Shown here one piece after another: positions 1 to 5,514 of a stretch of DNA of 5,786 bases. The notes beneath the pieces are model-generated. The model searched no databases and was not told the DNA's origin. It worked only from the letters and a program-made list of their open reading frames with translations. The stretch's first letter is position 1. Every line of letters begins with the position of its first letter. Source of the DNA: Acetobacteraceae bacterium (GTDB taxonomy: Bacteria > Pseudomonadota > Alphaproteobacteria > Acetobacterales > Acetobacteraceae); NCBI GenBank assembly GCA_027323595.1, contig DAHWBL010000212.1:1-5786 (forward strand), in the 5' to 3' direction. Both the position numbers and the translations under genes were made by a program.

Positions 1-1
1 G

Positions 2-967
2 GCGCTGCTGTGGTGGGCGGTGCGCCGCGCCGGCATGCGCCTGGTGCTGCCCCGCCCGCGACTGACCCCGCAGGTGCGCGGCCTGATGCGACGCATGGCG
101 CCAGGCCTGGTCGGGGCAGGGGTGGTGCAGCTCAACCTCGCGATGGACACCATCATCGGCAGCCTGCTGCCCACCGGCAGCGTGTCGCTGCTCTATTACG
201 CCGACCGGGTGAACCAGTTGCCGCTCGGGGTGATCGGCACCGCCATCGGCACCGCGCTGCTGCCGCTGCTGTCGCGCCAGGCACGCTCTGGCGCGGAGGA
301 GGACAGCCGCATCACCCTCAACCGCGCGCTCGAATACGGCCTGTTCCTCACCATCCCGGCGGCGGCGGGGCTGATGGTCCTGGCCGTGCCGATCATGACC
401 GTGCTGTTCCAGCGCGGCGCCTTCGACCTCGCCCAGGCCGCCGGCAGCGCCCACGCGCTGCAGGCCTATGCGTTCGGGCTGCCCTGGTTCGTGCTGGCCA
501 AGGTGCTGGTGCCCGGCTTTTTCGCGCGCGGCGACATGACCACGCCGGTCCGCTTCGCGATGATGTCGCTCGCGCTCAACCTCGCGTTCAACCTCACCTT
601 GATCTGGCCGCTGGGCTATGTCGGCCTCGCGCTGTCCTCCAGCTTCGCCGCCATCGCCAACTGCGCGGCGCTGGGCTGGGTGCTGCATCGGCGGCGCCAT
701 TTCGTCGCCGACGCGCGCCTGCGCCGCCGCGTGCCGCGCATGGCGGTGGCGGCCGCCGCGATGATGCTGGCCTGCTGGGCCGCCAGCGCCCTGCTCGCGC
801 CGCTGCTCGTCCCTCCCGGCGGTGGCCGCTGGCTGGCGCTGCTGCTGCAGATCATCGTCGGCGGCGGCACCTATCTGGGCACCGCCGAGGCGCTCGGCGC
901 CATCGGCCTGCGCGAGATGGCCGCCACCCTGCGCCGCCGCCGCGTCACCCGCCGCGCCGGCGGTTGA
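2..967 (+). CDS. murJ: MurJ (MviN) lipid II flippase, 3' part only
   Basis: This is the C-terminal part of the membrane protein that flips lipid II, the peptidoglycan precursor, across the inner membrane. About 321 codons are visible in frame 2. Family members are about 510 residues, so roughly the first 190 residues lie left of the window; the GTG at 20 is internal and not the real start. The family hallmark is the block at about 194-280, YYADRVNQLPLGVIGTAIGT followed by LLPLLSR, which aligns with the E. coli segment containing the essential Arg270. Repeated hydrophobic stretches follow (for example at about 345-400, 460-520, 555-620, 625-685, 740-810 and 830-900), as expected for the later helices of this 14-helix MOP-superfamily transporter. 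The protein ends in a short Arg-rich cytoplasmic tail. trpS starts 30 bp downstream, an order I recall from other alphaproteobacteria (glnD-murJ-trpS). There is no sign of disruption. Confidence 0.93.
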   Translation, partial: ALLWWAVRRAGMRLVLPRPRLTPQVRGLMRRMAPGLVGAGVVQLNLAMDTIIGSLLPTGSVSLLYYADRVNQLPLGVIGTAIGTALLPLLSRQARSGAEEDSRITLNRALEYGLFLTIPAAAGLMVLAVPIMTVLFQRGAFDLAQAAGSAHALQAYAFGLPWFVLAKVLVPGFFARGDMTTPVRFAMMSLALNLAFNLTLIWPLGYVGLALSSSFAAIANCAALGWVLHRRRHFVADARLRRRVPRMAVAAAAMMLACWAASALLAPLLVPPGGGRWLALLLQIIVGGGTYLGTAEALGAIGLREMAATLRRRRVTRRAGG

Positions 968-997
968 CCGCGGCGACGCGGCACCGGAAAAGAGCGC

Positions 998-1996
998 ATG
1001 CAACGCATCTTCTCCGGTATCCAGCCCTCGGGCGTTCCCACGCTGGGCAATTATCTCGGCGCCATCCGCAACTGGGTGGCGCTGCAAACCGACCATGAAT
1101 GTCTGTGGTGCGTGGTCGATCTGCACGCCATCACCGTCTGGCAGGACCCCGCGCAACTGCGCCGCCAGACCCGCGAAATGGCCGCCACCCTGATCGCCTG
1201 CGGCATCGACCCCGCGCGCCACATCCTGTTCCCGCAATCCGCGGTGCCGGCGCACGCGCGCCTCGCCTGGATCTTCAACTGCGTCGCCCGCCTGGGCTGG
1301 CTCAACCGCATGACCCAGTTCAAGGACAAGGCCGGCAAGGATCGCGAGGCCGCCTCGGCGGGCCTGTATGTCTACCCCAACCTGATGGCCGCCGACATCC
1401 ACGCCTACCACGCCACCCGTGTGCCGGTCGGCGACGACCAGAAACAGCATCTGGAACTCGCCAACGACATCGCGCAGAAATTCAACCATGATTACGAGGT
1501 CAGCTATTTCCCGGTCATCGAGCCGCTGATCCTGGGTCCGGCCGCGCGCGTGATGAGCCTGCGCGACGGCAGCCGCAAAATGTCGAAATCCGACCCCTCC
1601 GACCAGAGCCGGATCAACCTCAACGACGACGCCGACACCATCGCCCTCAAAATCCGCCGCGCCAAAACCGACCCCGAGCCGCTGCCCGACGACCCCGCGG
1701 CACTCGATGCCCGCCCCGAGGCGCGCAACCTGGTCGGCATCTACGCCGCCCTGTCCGGCCAAACCGCGGCACAGGTGCTGGCCATCCATGGCGGGCAGGG
1801 GTTCGGCGCCTTCAAACAGGCGCTGACCGATCTCCTGGTCGGCTGCATCGAGCCGATCGGCCAGCAGGCGCAGCGCCTGCTCACCGACACCGCCGCACTC
1901 GACGCGATCCTGCGCGACGGCGCGGCGCGCGCCCGCGCCATCGCCGAGCCGATCGTCGATGAGGCCGAACGGCTGGTCGGGTTTCTCAAGGTCTGA
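998..1996 (+). CDS. trpS: Tryptophanyl-tRNA synthetase (TrpRS)
   Basis: A cytoplasmic class Ic aminoacyl-tRNA synthetase that charges tRNA-Trp with tryptophan using ATP. At 332 residues it is full length for bacterial TrpRS. The N-terminal nucleotide-binding signature is SGIQPSGVPTLGNYLGAI (residues 6-23), where T15-L-G-N18 is the family's version of HIGH. The second signature, KMSKS, is at residues 194-198 (bases 1577-1591), followed by DPSDQSRINL. Between them are the conserved VGDDQKQHLELANDIAQKFN block and the MTQFKDKAG loop, as in E. coli TrpS. The ATG at 998 is preceded by an A/G-rich Shine-Dalgarno-like stretch (GGAAAAGAG, 986-994), and the protein starts directly at the family motif, so the start is secure. 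It probably shares a transcript with murJ. I see no T-box or leader peptide in the 30 bp gap, so no tryptophan-dependent control is evident. Confidence 0.97.
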   Translation: MQRIFSGIQPSGVPTLGNYLGAIRNWVALQTDHECLWCVVDLHAITVWQDPAQLRRQTREMAATLIACGIDPARHILFPQSAVPAHARLAWIFNCVARLGWLNRMTQFKDKAGKDREAASAGLYVYPNLMAADIHAYHATRVPVGDDQKQHLELANDIAQKFNHDYEVSYFPVIEPLILGPAARVMSLRDGSRKMSKSDPSDQSRINLNDDADTIALKIRRAKTDPEPLPDDPAALDARPEARNLVGIYAALSGQTAAQVLAIHGGQGFGAFKQALTDLLVGCIEPIGQQAQRLLTDTAALDAILRDGAARARAIAEPIVDEAERLVGFLKV

Positions 1997-2006
1997 CCCA
2001 CGCCGC

Positions 2007-2035
2007 TTGACGCGCCCGCCCGCCCGCGCTGTACC
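2007..2035 (+). promoter_or_regulatory. Candidate sigma-70-type promoter for the oxygenase genes
   Basis: In the 68 bp gap between trpS and the oxygenase alpha gene there is TTGACG (2007-2012, 5 of 6 to the -35 consensus), a 17 bp spacer, then TGTACC (2030-2035, 3 of 6 to the -10). A start near 2042 would leave a leader of about 23 nt containing the ribosome site AGGAAG (2054-2059). The -10 is weak and read-through from trpS is also possible. No terminator-like hairpin is obvious in the gap. Confidence 0.35.
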
Positions 2036-2064
2036 AGATCAAACAACGCGGACAGGAAGCGGCC

Positions 2065-3312
2065 ATGAACGACCAGCCAGCCGACCACGGCACCGATGCC
2101 CTGCCGGATTGGGCGCCGGGCCTGAGCCGGATTCCCTACTGGCTGTTCCAGCGCCAGGACGTGGCGGACGCCGAACGCACCCGCATCTTTCACGGCCCGA
2201 GCTGGAACTATCTCGGTCTGGCCGCCGAGGTTCCAAACCCCGGCGATTATCGCTGCACCTGGGTCGGCGACACGCCGGTGGTGATGGTGCGCGACGACCA
2301 CGGCGAGGTCCGCGCCTGGGAAAACCGCTGCGCGCATCGCGGCGCGCTGATCGCGGTGGAAAACCAGGGCAACGCCAAATCCTTCGCCTGCGTCTACCAC
2401 GCCTGGACCTACGACCAGGCCGGAACCCTCACCTCGGTCGCCTTCCAGAAGGGCATCAAGGGGCAGGGCGGCATGCCCCGCGATTTCGACATCTGCCAGC
2501 ACGGCCCACGCAAATTGAAAATCGCCGTGCTCTGCGGCCTGGTCTTCGCCAGCTTCGACCACGCGGCGGTGCCGCTGGAGGAATATCTCGGCGAGGCGAT
2601 CGTGGCACGGGTGCAGCGCGTGTTCCTCGGCCGCACCCCCAAAATCCTCGGCCGCTTCACCCAGGTCCTGCCCAACAACTGGAAGCTCTACGCCGAGAAC
2701 ACCCGCGACAGCTACCACGCCTCGATCCTGCATCTGTTTTTCACCACCTTCAAAATCAATCGCCTCGGCATGAAGGGCGGCATCATCGTCAACCACCATG
2801 GCGGCTGCCACGTCAGTTGGTCCTCCAACACCCAGCCCAAGGCCAGCGCCGACGATTATTCCGGCCTGCGCGCCGACAGTGGCTACCAGCTCGCCGACCC
2901 CACCCTGCTGCGCGGCTTCGACGAGTTTCGCGACGACGTCACCTTGCAAATCCTCTCGGTGTTTCCAGGCTTCATCCTCCAGCAGATCCAGAACGCGCTC
3001 GCGGTCCGCCAGATGGTCCCGCGCGGGCCCGACAAGGCCGATCTGCACTGGACCTATTTCGGCTTCGAGGAGGACACGCCCGAACAAACCGAAGTGCGGC
3101 TGAAAATGGCGAACCTGATGGGCACCGGCGGCTTCATCTCAATGGAGGATGGCTGCGTCGGCGGCTTCGTCCAACGCGGCATCGCCGGTGCCGCGGACCA
3201 GCAGGCGCTGCTGATGATGGGCGGCCACGACGCCGACAGCCAGGACAGCCGGGTCACCGAAAGCTCGATCCGCGGCTTTTGGAAAGCCTACCGCGCCGCC
3301 ATGGGCATTTGA
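2065..3312 (+). CDS. Rieske aromatic ring-hydroxylating dioxygenase, alpha subunit (TphA2-like)
   Basis: Catalytic subunit (415 residues) of a multicomponent oxygenase that inserts O2 into an aromatic ring, normally giving a cis-diol, with electrons from a separate reductase. The N-terminal Rieske domain binds its [2Fe-2S] cluster through C89-x-H91-x17-C109-x2-H112. The C-terminal domain carries the mononuclear iron site: bridging D215, ligands H218 and H223 (DSYHASILH) and D362 in FISMEDG. Compared from memory with Comamonas terephthalate dioxygenase TphA2 (413 residues), long blocks agree, including KGQGGMP, HGPRKL, QVLPNNWKLYAEN, LQILSVFPGF, GGFVQRGIAGAA and RGFWKAYR. R315 and R396 match TphA2 R309 and R390. 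Anthranilate (AndAc) and salicylate 5-hydroxylase (NagG) alpha subunits are more distant alternatives. The ATG has a good SD (AGGAAG, 2054-2059). The beta gene follows after 21 bp. The family call is certain; the substrate is inferred. Confidence 0.93.
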   Translation: MNDQPADHGTDALPDWAPGLSRIPYWLFQRQDVADAERTRIFHGPSWNYLGLAAEVPNPGDYRCTWVGDTPVVMVRDDHGEVRAWENRCAHRGALIAVENQGNAKSFACVYHAWTYDQAGTLTSVAFQKGIKGQGGMPRDFDICQHGPRKLKIAVLCGLVFASFDHAAVPLEEYLGEAIVARVQRVFLGRTPKILGRFTQVLPNNWKLYAENTRDSYHASILHLFFTTFKINRLGMKGGIIVNHHGGCHVSWSSNTQPKASADDYSGLRADSGYQLADPTLLRGFDEFRDDVTLQILSVFPGFILQQIQNALAVRQMVPRGPDKADLHWTYFGFEEDTPEQTEVRLKMANLMGTGGFISMEDGCVGGFVQRGIAGAADQQALLMMGGHDADSQDSRVTESSIRGFWKAYRAAMGI

Positions 3313-3333
3313 GAAAACCGGAGCATCCAACAC

Positions 3334-3801
3334 ATGGATCAGCACACCACCATCGCGCGCGCACAGGCCGCCCAGGCCCGCTGCATCGACAACAACCTGC
3401 TGGAGCAATGGCCGGATTTCTTCACCCAATCCTGCCTCTACAAAATCACCACACTGGAAAACCACACCCTCGGCCTGCCCGCCGGCCTGATGCACGCCTT
3501 CTCACGCGCCATGCTGGTCGATCGCATCACCGCGCTGCGCCAGGCCAACATCTATGAACGCCAGCTCTATCGCCACATCATCGGCCTGCCCGCCATCCTC
3601 GCCACCGAAGCCGACGGCCGCGTGCGCAGCGAAACCCCGTTCCTCGTGGTGCGCATCCTGCGCCAGGGCGAAACCGACCTGTTCGCCACCGGCCGCTATC
3701 TCGACCTGTGGGACCTAGGGGGCGAAAACGCGCTGCTCGCCGAACGCATCGTGGTGTGCGACAGCAGCCGGATCGATACGCAGTTGGCTTTGCCGCTTTG
3801 A
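3334..3801 (+). CDS. Aromatic ring-hydroxylating dioxygenase, beta subunit (TphA3-like)
   Basis: Small structural subunit (155 residues) that forms an alpha3beta3 hexamer with the preceding gene product. It belongs to the cystatin-like / NTF2-like fold family (SnoaL-related), has no metal ligands and stabilises the alpha subunits. Recognisable family segments are the early EQWPDFFT (about residues 24-31), the central LRQANIYERQLYRHIIGLP block (about residues 69-87), TPFLVVRIL, GETDLFATGRYLD and the C-terminal ERIVVCDSSRIDTQLALPL. The length and the ALPL ending match TphA3 as I recall it (154 residues), but AndAd-type anthranilate dioxygenase beta subunits end much the same way, so this subunit alone does not fix the substrate. 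Translation starts at the ATG at 3334 with GGAG (3320-3323) 10 nt upstream, 21 bp after the alpha stop codon, so the two are almost certainly co-transcribed. No reductase gene follows: the next gene is convergent. Confidence 0.92.
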   Translation: MDQHTTIARAQAAQARCIDNNLLEQWPDFFTQSCLYKITTLENHTLGLPAGLMHAFSRAMLVDRITALRQANIYERQLYRHIIGLPAILATEADGRVRSETPFLVVRILRQGETDLFATGRYLDLWDLGGENALLAERIVVCDSSRIDTQLALPL

Positions 3802-3832
3802 AAAAGTGATGCGTTGATTAGGAAGGAAGGGT

Positions 3833-3872
3833 GTTCTTTTTTGAAAAAAAGAACCAAAAAACTTCTATTTTT
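3833..3872 (+). terminator. Possible terminator after the oxygenase genes
   Basis: A 9-bp perfect stem starting GTTCTTTTT pairs 3833-3841 with 3846-3854, 31 bp after the beta-subunit stop. A CAAAAAACTTCT stretch and a run of five T (3868-3872) follow. The position suits a terminator for the oxygenase transcript, but the stem is A/T-rich rather than GC-rich and the T-tract is not directly adjacent, so intrinsic termination would be weak. Confidence 0.4.
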
Positions 3873-3892
3873 GCTCGCGGGTGTGGCGCTAC

Positions 3893-3910
3893 CTTGACCG
3901 TACGGTCGAG
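3893..3910. promoter_or_regulatory. TetR-operator-like palindrome
   Basis: CTTGACCGTACGGTCGAG contains a perfect 12-bp palindrome, GACCGTACGGTC (3896-3907). The outer bases also match except for one T:G position. The GACCGNNCGGTC core is typical of operators bound by TetR-family repressors. It lies in the loop of the inverted repeat, downstream of both convergent genes, where an operator has no obvious gene to control. It could be a relict operator, part of the repeat element, or simply a loop hairpin. Confidence 0.4.
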
Positions 3911-3933
3911 ATGTTCGTTCGCGCCGGCAGCCC

Positions 3934-3974
3934 AAATTTCAAAAGTTCTTTGGTTCTTTCTTTCAAGAAAGAAC
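3934..3974 (-). terminator. Possible terminator after argG
   Basis: On the minus strand a 9-bp perfect stem (3966-3974 with 3953-3961, loop of four) begins 9 nt beyond the argG stop codon. Past it the minus strand reads CAAAGAACTTTTGAAATTT. It mirrors the opposite arm, so the pair may terminate both convergent transcripts. As with the other arm, the stem is not GC-rich, so the function is inferred mainly from position. Confidence 0.4.
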
Positions 3975-3982
3975 ACCCTCCC

Positions 3983-5212
3983 CTAAAGCGCCCCACCCCG
4001 CCGCCCAGCCATCGCCCCCAGCCGCAACCGCAGCGCGTTCAGCTTGATGAACCCCTGCGCGTCCACCTGGTCGTACGCGCCCTGGTCGTCCTCGAAGGTG
4101 ACGTGCTTCATCGAATACAGGCTGTTCGGGCTCTCGCGGCCGATCACCGTCACGTTGCCCTTGTAGAGCTTCACGCGCACCACACCGGCAACCGATTTCT
4201 GACTCTCATCGATCAGCGCCTGCATCATGCGCCGCTCGGGGCTGAACCAGAAGCCGTTATAGATCATCTCGGCATAGCGCGGCATCAGGCTGTCCTTGAG
4301 GTGCGCTGCCTCACGATCCAGCGTGATGCTCTCGATGCCACGATGCGCGGCGAGCAGAATCGTGCCACCCGGCGTCTCATAAACACCGCGGGACTTCATG
4401 CCGACGAAGCGATTTTCCACCAGATCGAGCCGGCCGACGCCGTTCGCCCGGCCCAGCTCGTTCAGCCTGGTCAACAGGCTGGCCGGCGACAGCGCGACGC
4501 CATCGATGCTGACCGGATCACCATGTTCGAAGCCGATGCTGATCACCGTCGGCTGATCGGGCGCGTCCTCGGGGCGGATGGTGCGCTGATACACAATCTC
4601 GTCGGCTTCCTCGCCAGGGTCCTCCAGCAGCTTTCCTTCCGAGGAGGAGTGCAGCAGGTTCGCATCCACGCTGAACGGCGCCTCGCCGCGCTTGTCGCGC
4701 GCGATCGGAATCTGGTGCGCCTCGGCGAATTCCAGCAGCCGGGTGCGGCTGGTCAGCTCCCACTCGCGCCACGGCGCGATCACCTTCACATCCGGCTTCA
4801 GCGCGTAATAGGCGAGCTCGAACCGCACCTGGTCATTGCCCTTGCCGGTCGCGCCATGCGCCACCGCGTCCGCGCCCACCGCCTCGGCGATCTCGATCTG
4901 GCGCTGGGCGATCAGCGGCCGGGCGATCGAGGTGCCGAGCAGATACTGGCCTTCATAGAGCGCGTTGGCGCGAAACATCGGGAAGACGAAATCGCGCACG
5001 AAGGTCTCGCGCAGATCCTCCACGAAAATCTGCTTGATGCCGAACATCTCGGCCTTGCGCCGCGCCGGCTCCAGCTCCTCGCCCTGGCCCAGATCGGCGG
5101 TGAAGGTCACCACCTCGCAGCCATAGGTGGTTTGCAGCCAGCGCAGGATCACGCTGGTATCAAGCCCGCCGGAATAGGCCAGAACGACCTTTTTCACGTC
5201 CCTGGTGCGCAT
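3983..5212 (-). CDS. argG: Argininosuccinate synthase
   Basis: Cytoplasmic enzyme that joins citrulline and aspartate using ATP (released as AMP and PPi) to make argininosuccinate, the penultimate step of arginine synthesis. The N-terminal PP-loop AYSGGLDTS is at residues 12-20, and the second family signature GATGKGNDQVRF is at residues 120-131. Other conserved blocks are FTADLGQGEE, YLLGTSIARPLIA, SVDANLLHSSSEG and GRANGVGRLDLVENRFVGMKSRG. At 409 residues it is full length for the type-1 (about 400-residue) enzymes, unlike the longer E. coli form. I chose the ATG at 5212-5210, which has GAGG 5 nt upstream (5221-5218) and gives the usual short lead MRTRDVKKVVLAYSGG. An upstream in-frame GTG at 5227-5225 would add five residues but has no clear SD. 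The gene is convergent with the oxygenase pair and divergent from thiC. Confidence 0.97.
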   Translation of the reverse strand: MRTRDVKKVVLAYSGGLDTSVILRWLQTTYGCEVVTFTADLGQGEELEPARRKAEMFGIKQIFVEDLRETFVRDFVFPMFRANALYEGQYLLGTSIARPLIAQRQIEIAEAVGADAVAHGATGKGNDQVRFELAYYALKPDVKVIAPWREWELTSRTRLLEFAEAHQIPIARDKRGEAPFSVDANLLHSSSEGKLLEDPGEEADEIVYQRTIRPEDAPDQPTVISIGFEHGDPVSIDGVALSPASLLTRLNELGRANGVGRLDLVENRFVGMKSRGVYETPGGTILLAAHRGIESITLDREAAHLKDSLMPRYAEMIYNGFWFSPERRMMQALIDESQKSVAGVVRVKLYKGNVTVIGRESPNSLYSMKHVTFEDDQGAYDQVDAQGFIKLNALRLRLGAMAGRRGGAL

Positions 5213-5245
5213 CGCCGCCTCGGTCACTTTGCCTGTGTCGGCATC

Positions 5246-5274
5246 GGACTAGCGAAGCGGCGCCGCCAGGACAA
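5246..5274 (-). promoter_or_regulatory. Candidate argG promoter
   Basis: On the minus strand TTGTCC (5274-5269, 4 of 6 to -35) is followed after 17 bp by TAGTCC (5251-5246, a poor -10). The predicted start near 5239 leaves about 27 nt before the ATG at 5212. Only the spacing and the -35 give support. No ARG-box-like palindrome was seen. Confidence 0.3.
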
Positions 5275-5290
5275 GGCCGGGCCGGCGCGG

Positions 5291-5306
5291 GGCAGGGCGG
5301 CAGGGC
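5291..5306 (+). repeat. Short tandem repeat, 2 x 8 bp
   Basis: GGCAGGGC occurs twice back to back between the divergent argG and thiC promoters. With only two copies in GC-rich DNA it may be chance or a minor replication slippage product. No function can be assigned. Confidence 0.5.
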
Positions 5307-5315
5307 GCGTTTTAT

Positions 5316-5344
5316 TTGACAATCACGCCGTCCGGGCCGACCCT
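5316..5344 (+). promoter_or_regulatory. Candidate thiC promoter
   Basis: A perfect -35 hexamer TTGACA (5316-5321) sits in a short A/T-rich patch. With 17 bp spacing the -10 would be GACCCT (5339-5344), which matches the consensus poorly, as is common in GC-rich alphaproteobacteria. Transcription would begin at about 5351, exactly where the riboswitch starts, which is the strongest support for it. Confidence 0.5.
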
Positions 5345-5350
5345 GCGCGC

Positions 5351-5449
5351 TTCCGAGGGGTGTCCCGTCAAGGGGCTGAGAGGCTGACGGCCGCAAGGCA
5401 GCGCAGCGACCCTGAAACCTGATCCGGGTCATGCCGGCGGAGGGACGGG
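5351..5449 (+). ncRNA. TPP riboswitch (THI element) upstream of thiC
   Basis: Leader RNA aptamer that binds thiamine pyrophosphate and represses the downstream thiamine gene. The conserved core is present in order: GGGGTG (5357-5362), CTGAGA (5376-5381), ACCC (5409-5412), CCTGATC (5418-5424), CATGCCGGCGGAGGGA (5430-5445). Helices can be drawn: P1 CCG 5353-5355 with CGG 5446-5448; P2 GGGT 5358-5361 with ACCC 5409-5412; P3 GTCCC 5362-5366 with GGGGC 5372-5376 (one wobble); P4 CCT 5418-5420 with AGG 5441-5443; P5 CCGG 5424-5427 with CCGG 5434-5437. An additional stem, GCTG 5383-5386 with CAGC 5399-5402, sits between CTGAGA and the P2 3' strand. thiC begins 65 nt downstream, the classic target. 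Confidence 0.95.
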
Positions 5450-5470
5450 CCGGGCGAACACCCCCCAAGC

Positions 5471-5509
5471 CCCCTTCTGCCATAGGGGCCCGCTTCCGCC
5501 AAAGGGGAG
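5471..5509 (+). promoter_or_regulatory. Possible riboswitch expression platform and thiC ribosome site
   Basis: The thiC Shine-Dalgarno GGGGAG (5504-5509) is 5 nt before the ATG. CCCCTT (5471-5476) is the exact complement of AAGGGG (5502-5507) and could mask it. CCCCT (5471-5475) can instead pair with AGGGG (5484-5488) in a local hairpin that frees the ribosome site. Two mutually exclusive pairings of this kind, with no U-tract terminator visible, suggest translational rather than transcriptional control. The fold is drawn by eye. Confidence 0.45.
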
Positions 5510-5514
5510 CGTCG

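Larger units (their letters stand above)
3828..3979. repeat. Intergenic inverted-repeat element with hairpin arms
   Basis: Two 39-bp arms, 3828-3866 and 3941-3979, are inverted copies matching at 35 of 39 positions; all four differences are transitions. They are separated by a 74 bp loop (3867-3940). Each arm contains its own shorter palindrome (3833-3854 and 3953-3974), so the DNA could fold either as two small hairpins or as one long one. The arms are A/T-rich (GTTCTTT...AAAGAACCAAA...AACTT) in an otherwise very GC-rich region. It fills most of the 181 bp gap between two convergent genes. I recall similar GTTCTTT/AAAGAACCAAA repeats between genes in Acetobacteraceae, but cannot confirm this here. 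It could be a REP/BIME-like element, a bidirectional terminator or a miniature transposable element remnant. No flanking target-site duplication is obvious. Confidence 0.8.

Noticed and set aside
10..1098. A 362-codon + strand frame across murJ and into trpS
   Set aside because: It is out of frame with the clearly recognisable MurJ sequence, runs past the murJ stop into trpS, and is Arg/Pro/Ala-rich noise.
1741..3087. A 448-codon - strand frame
   Set aside because: It is antisense to trpS and the oxygenase alpha gene. The Val/Ala/Gly-rich translation matches no family and there is no ribosome site.
1959..3557. A 532-codon + strand frame overlapping both oxygenase genes
   Set aside because: It overlaps two genes with diagnostic Rieske and beta-subunit motifs. 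Its own translation is low-complexity Arg/Pro/Gly, typical of an out-of-frame GC-rich shadow.
998..3801. Recent horizontal transfer of the oxygenase pair judged from base composition
   Set aside because: By eye, codon use and GC content of the two oxygenase genes resemble trpS on the left. There is no integrase, tRNA or direct-repeat boundary, so the sequence alone does not support a recent island.
3802..3982. A small gene or CRISPR-like repeat array in the convergent gap
   Set aside because: Only one pair of inverted arms is present, with no regularly spaced direct repeats. No short frame with a plausible ribosome site or recognisable product was found.
3881..5422. A 513-codon open frame on the + strand across the argG region
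   Set aside because: It lies antisense to a full-length, well-conserved argG and runs on into the TPP riboswitch. The translation is His/Arg/Leu-rich with no recognisable motif, as expected for an antisense shadow in GC-rich DNA.
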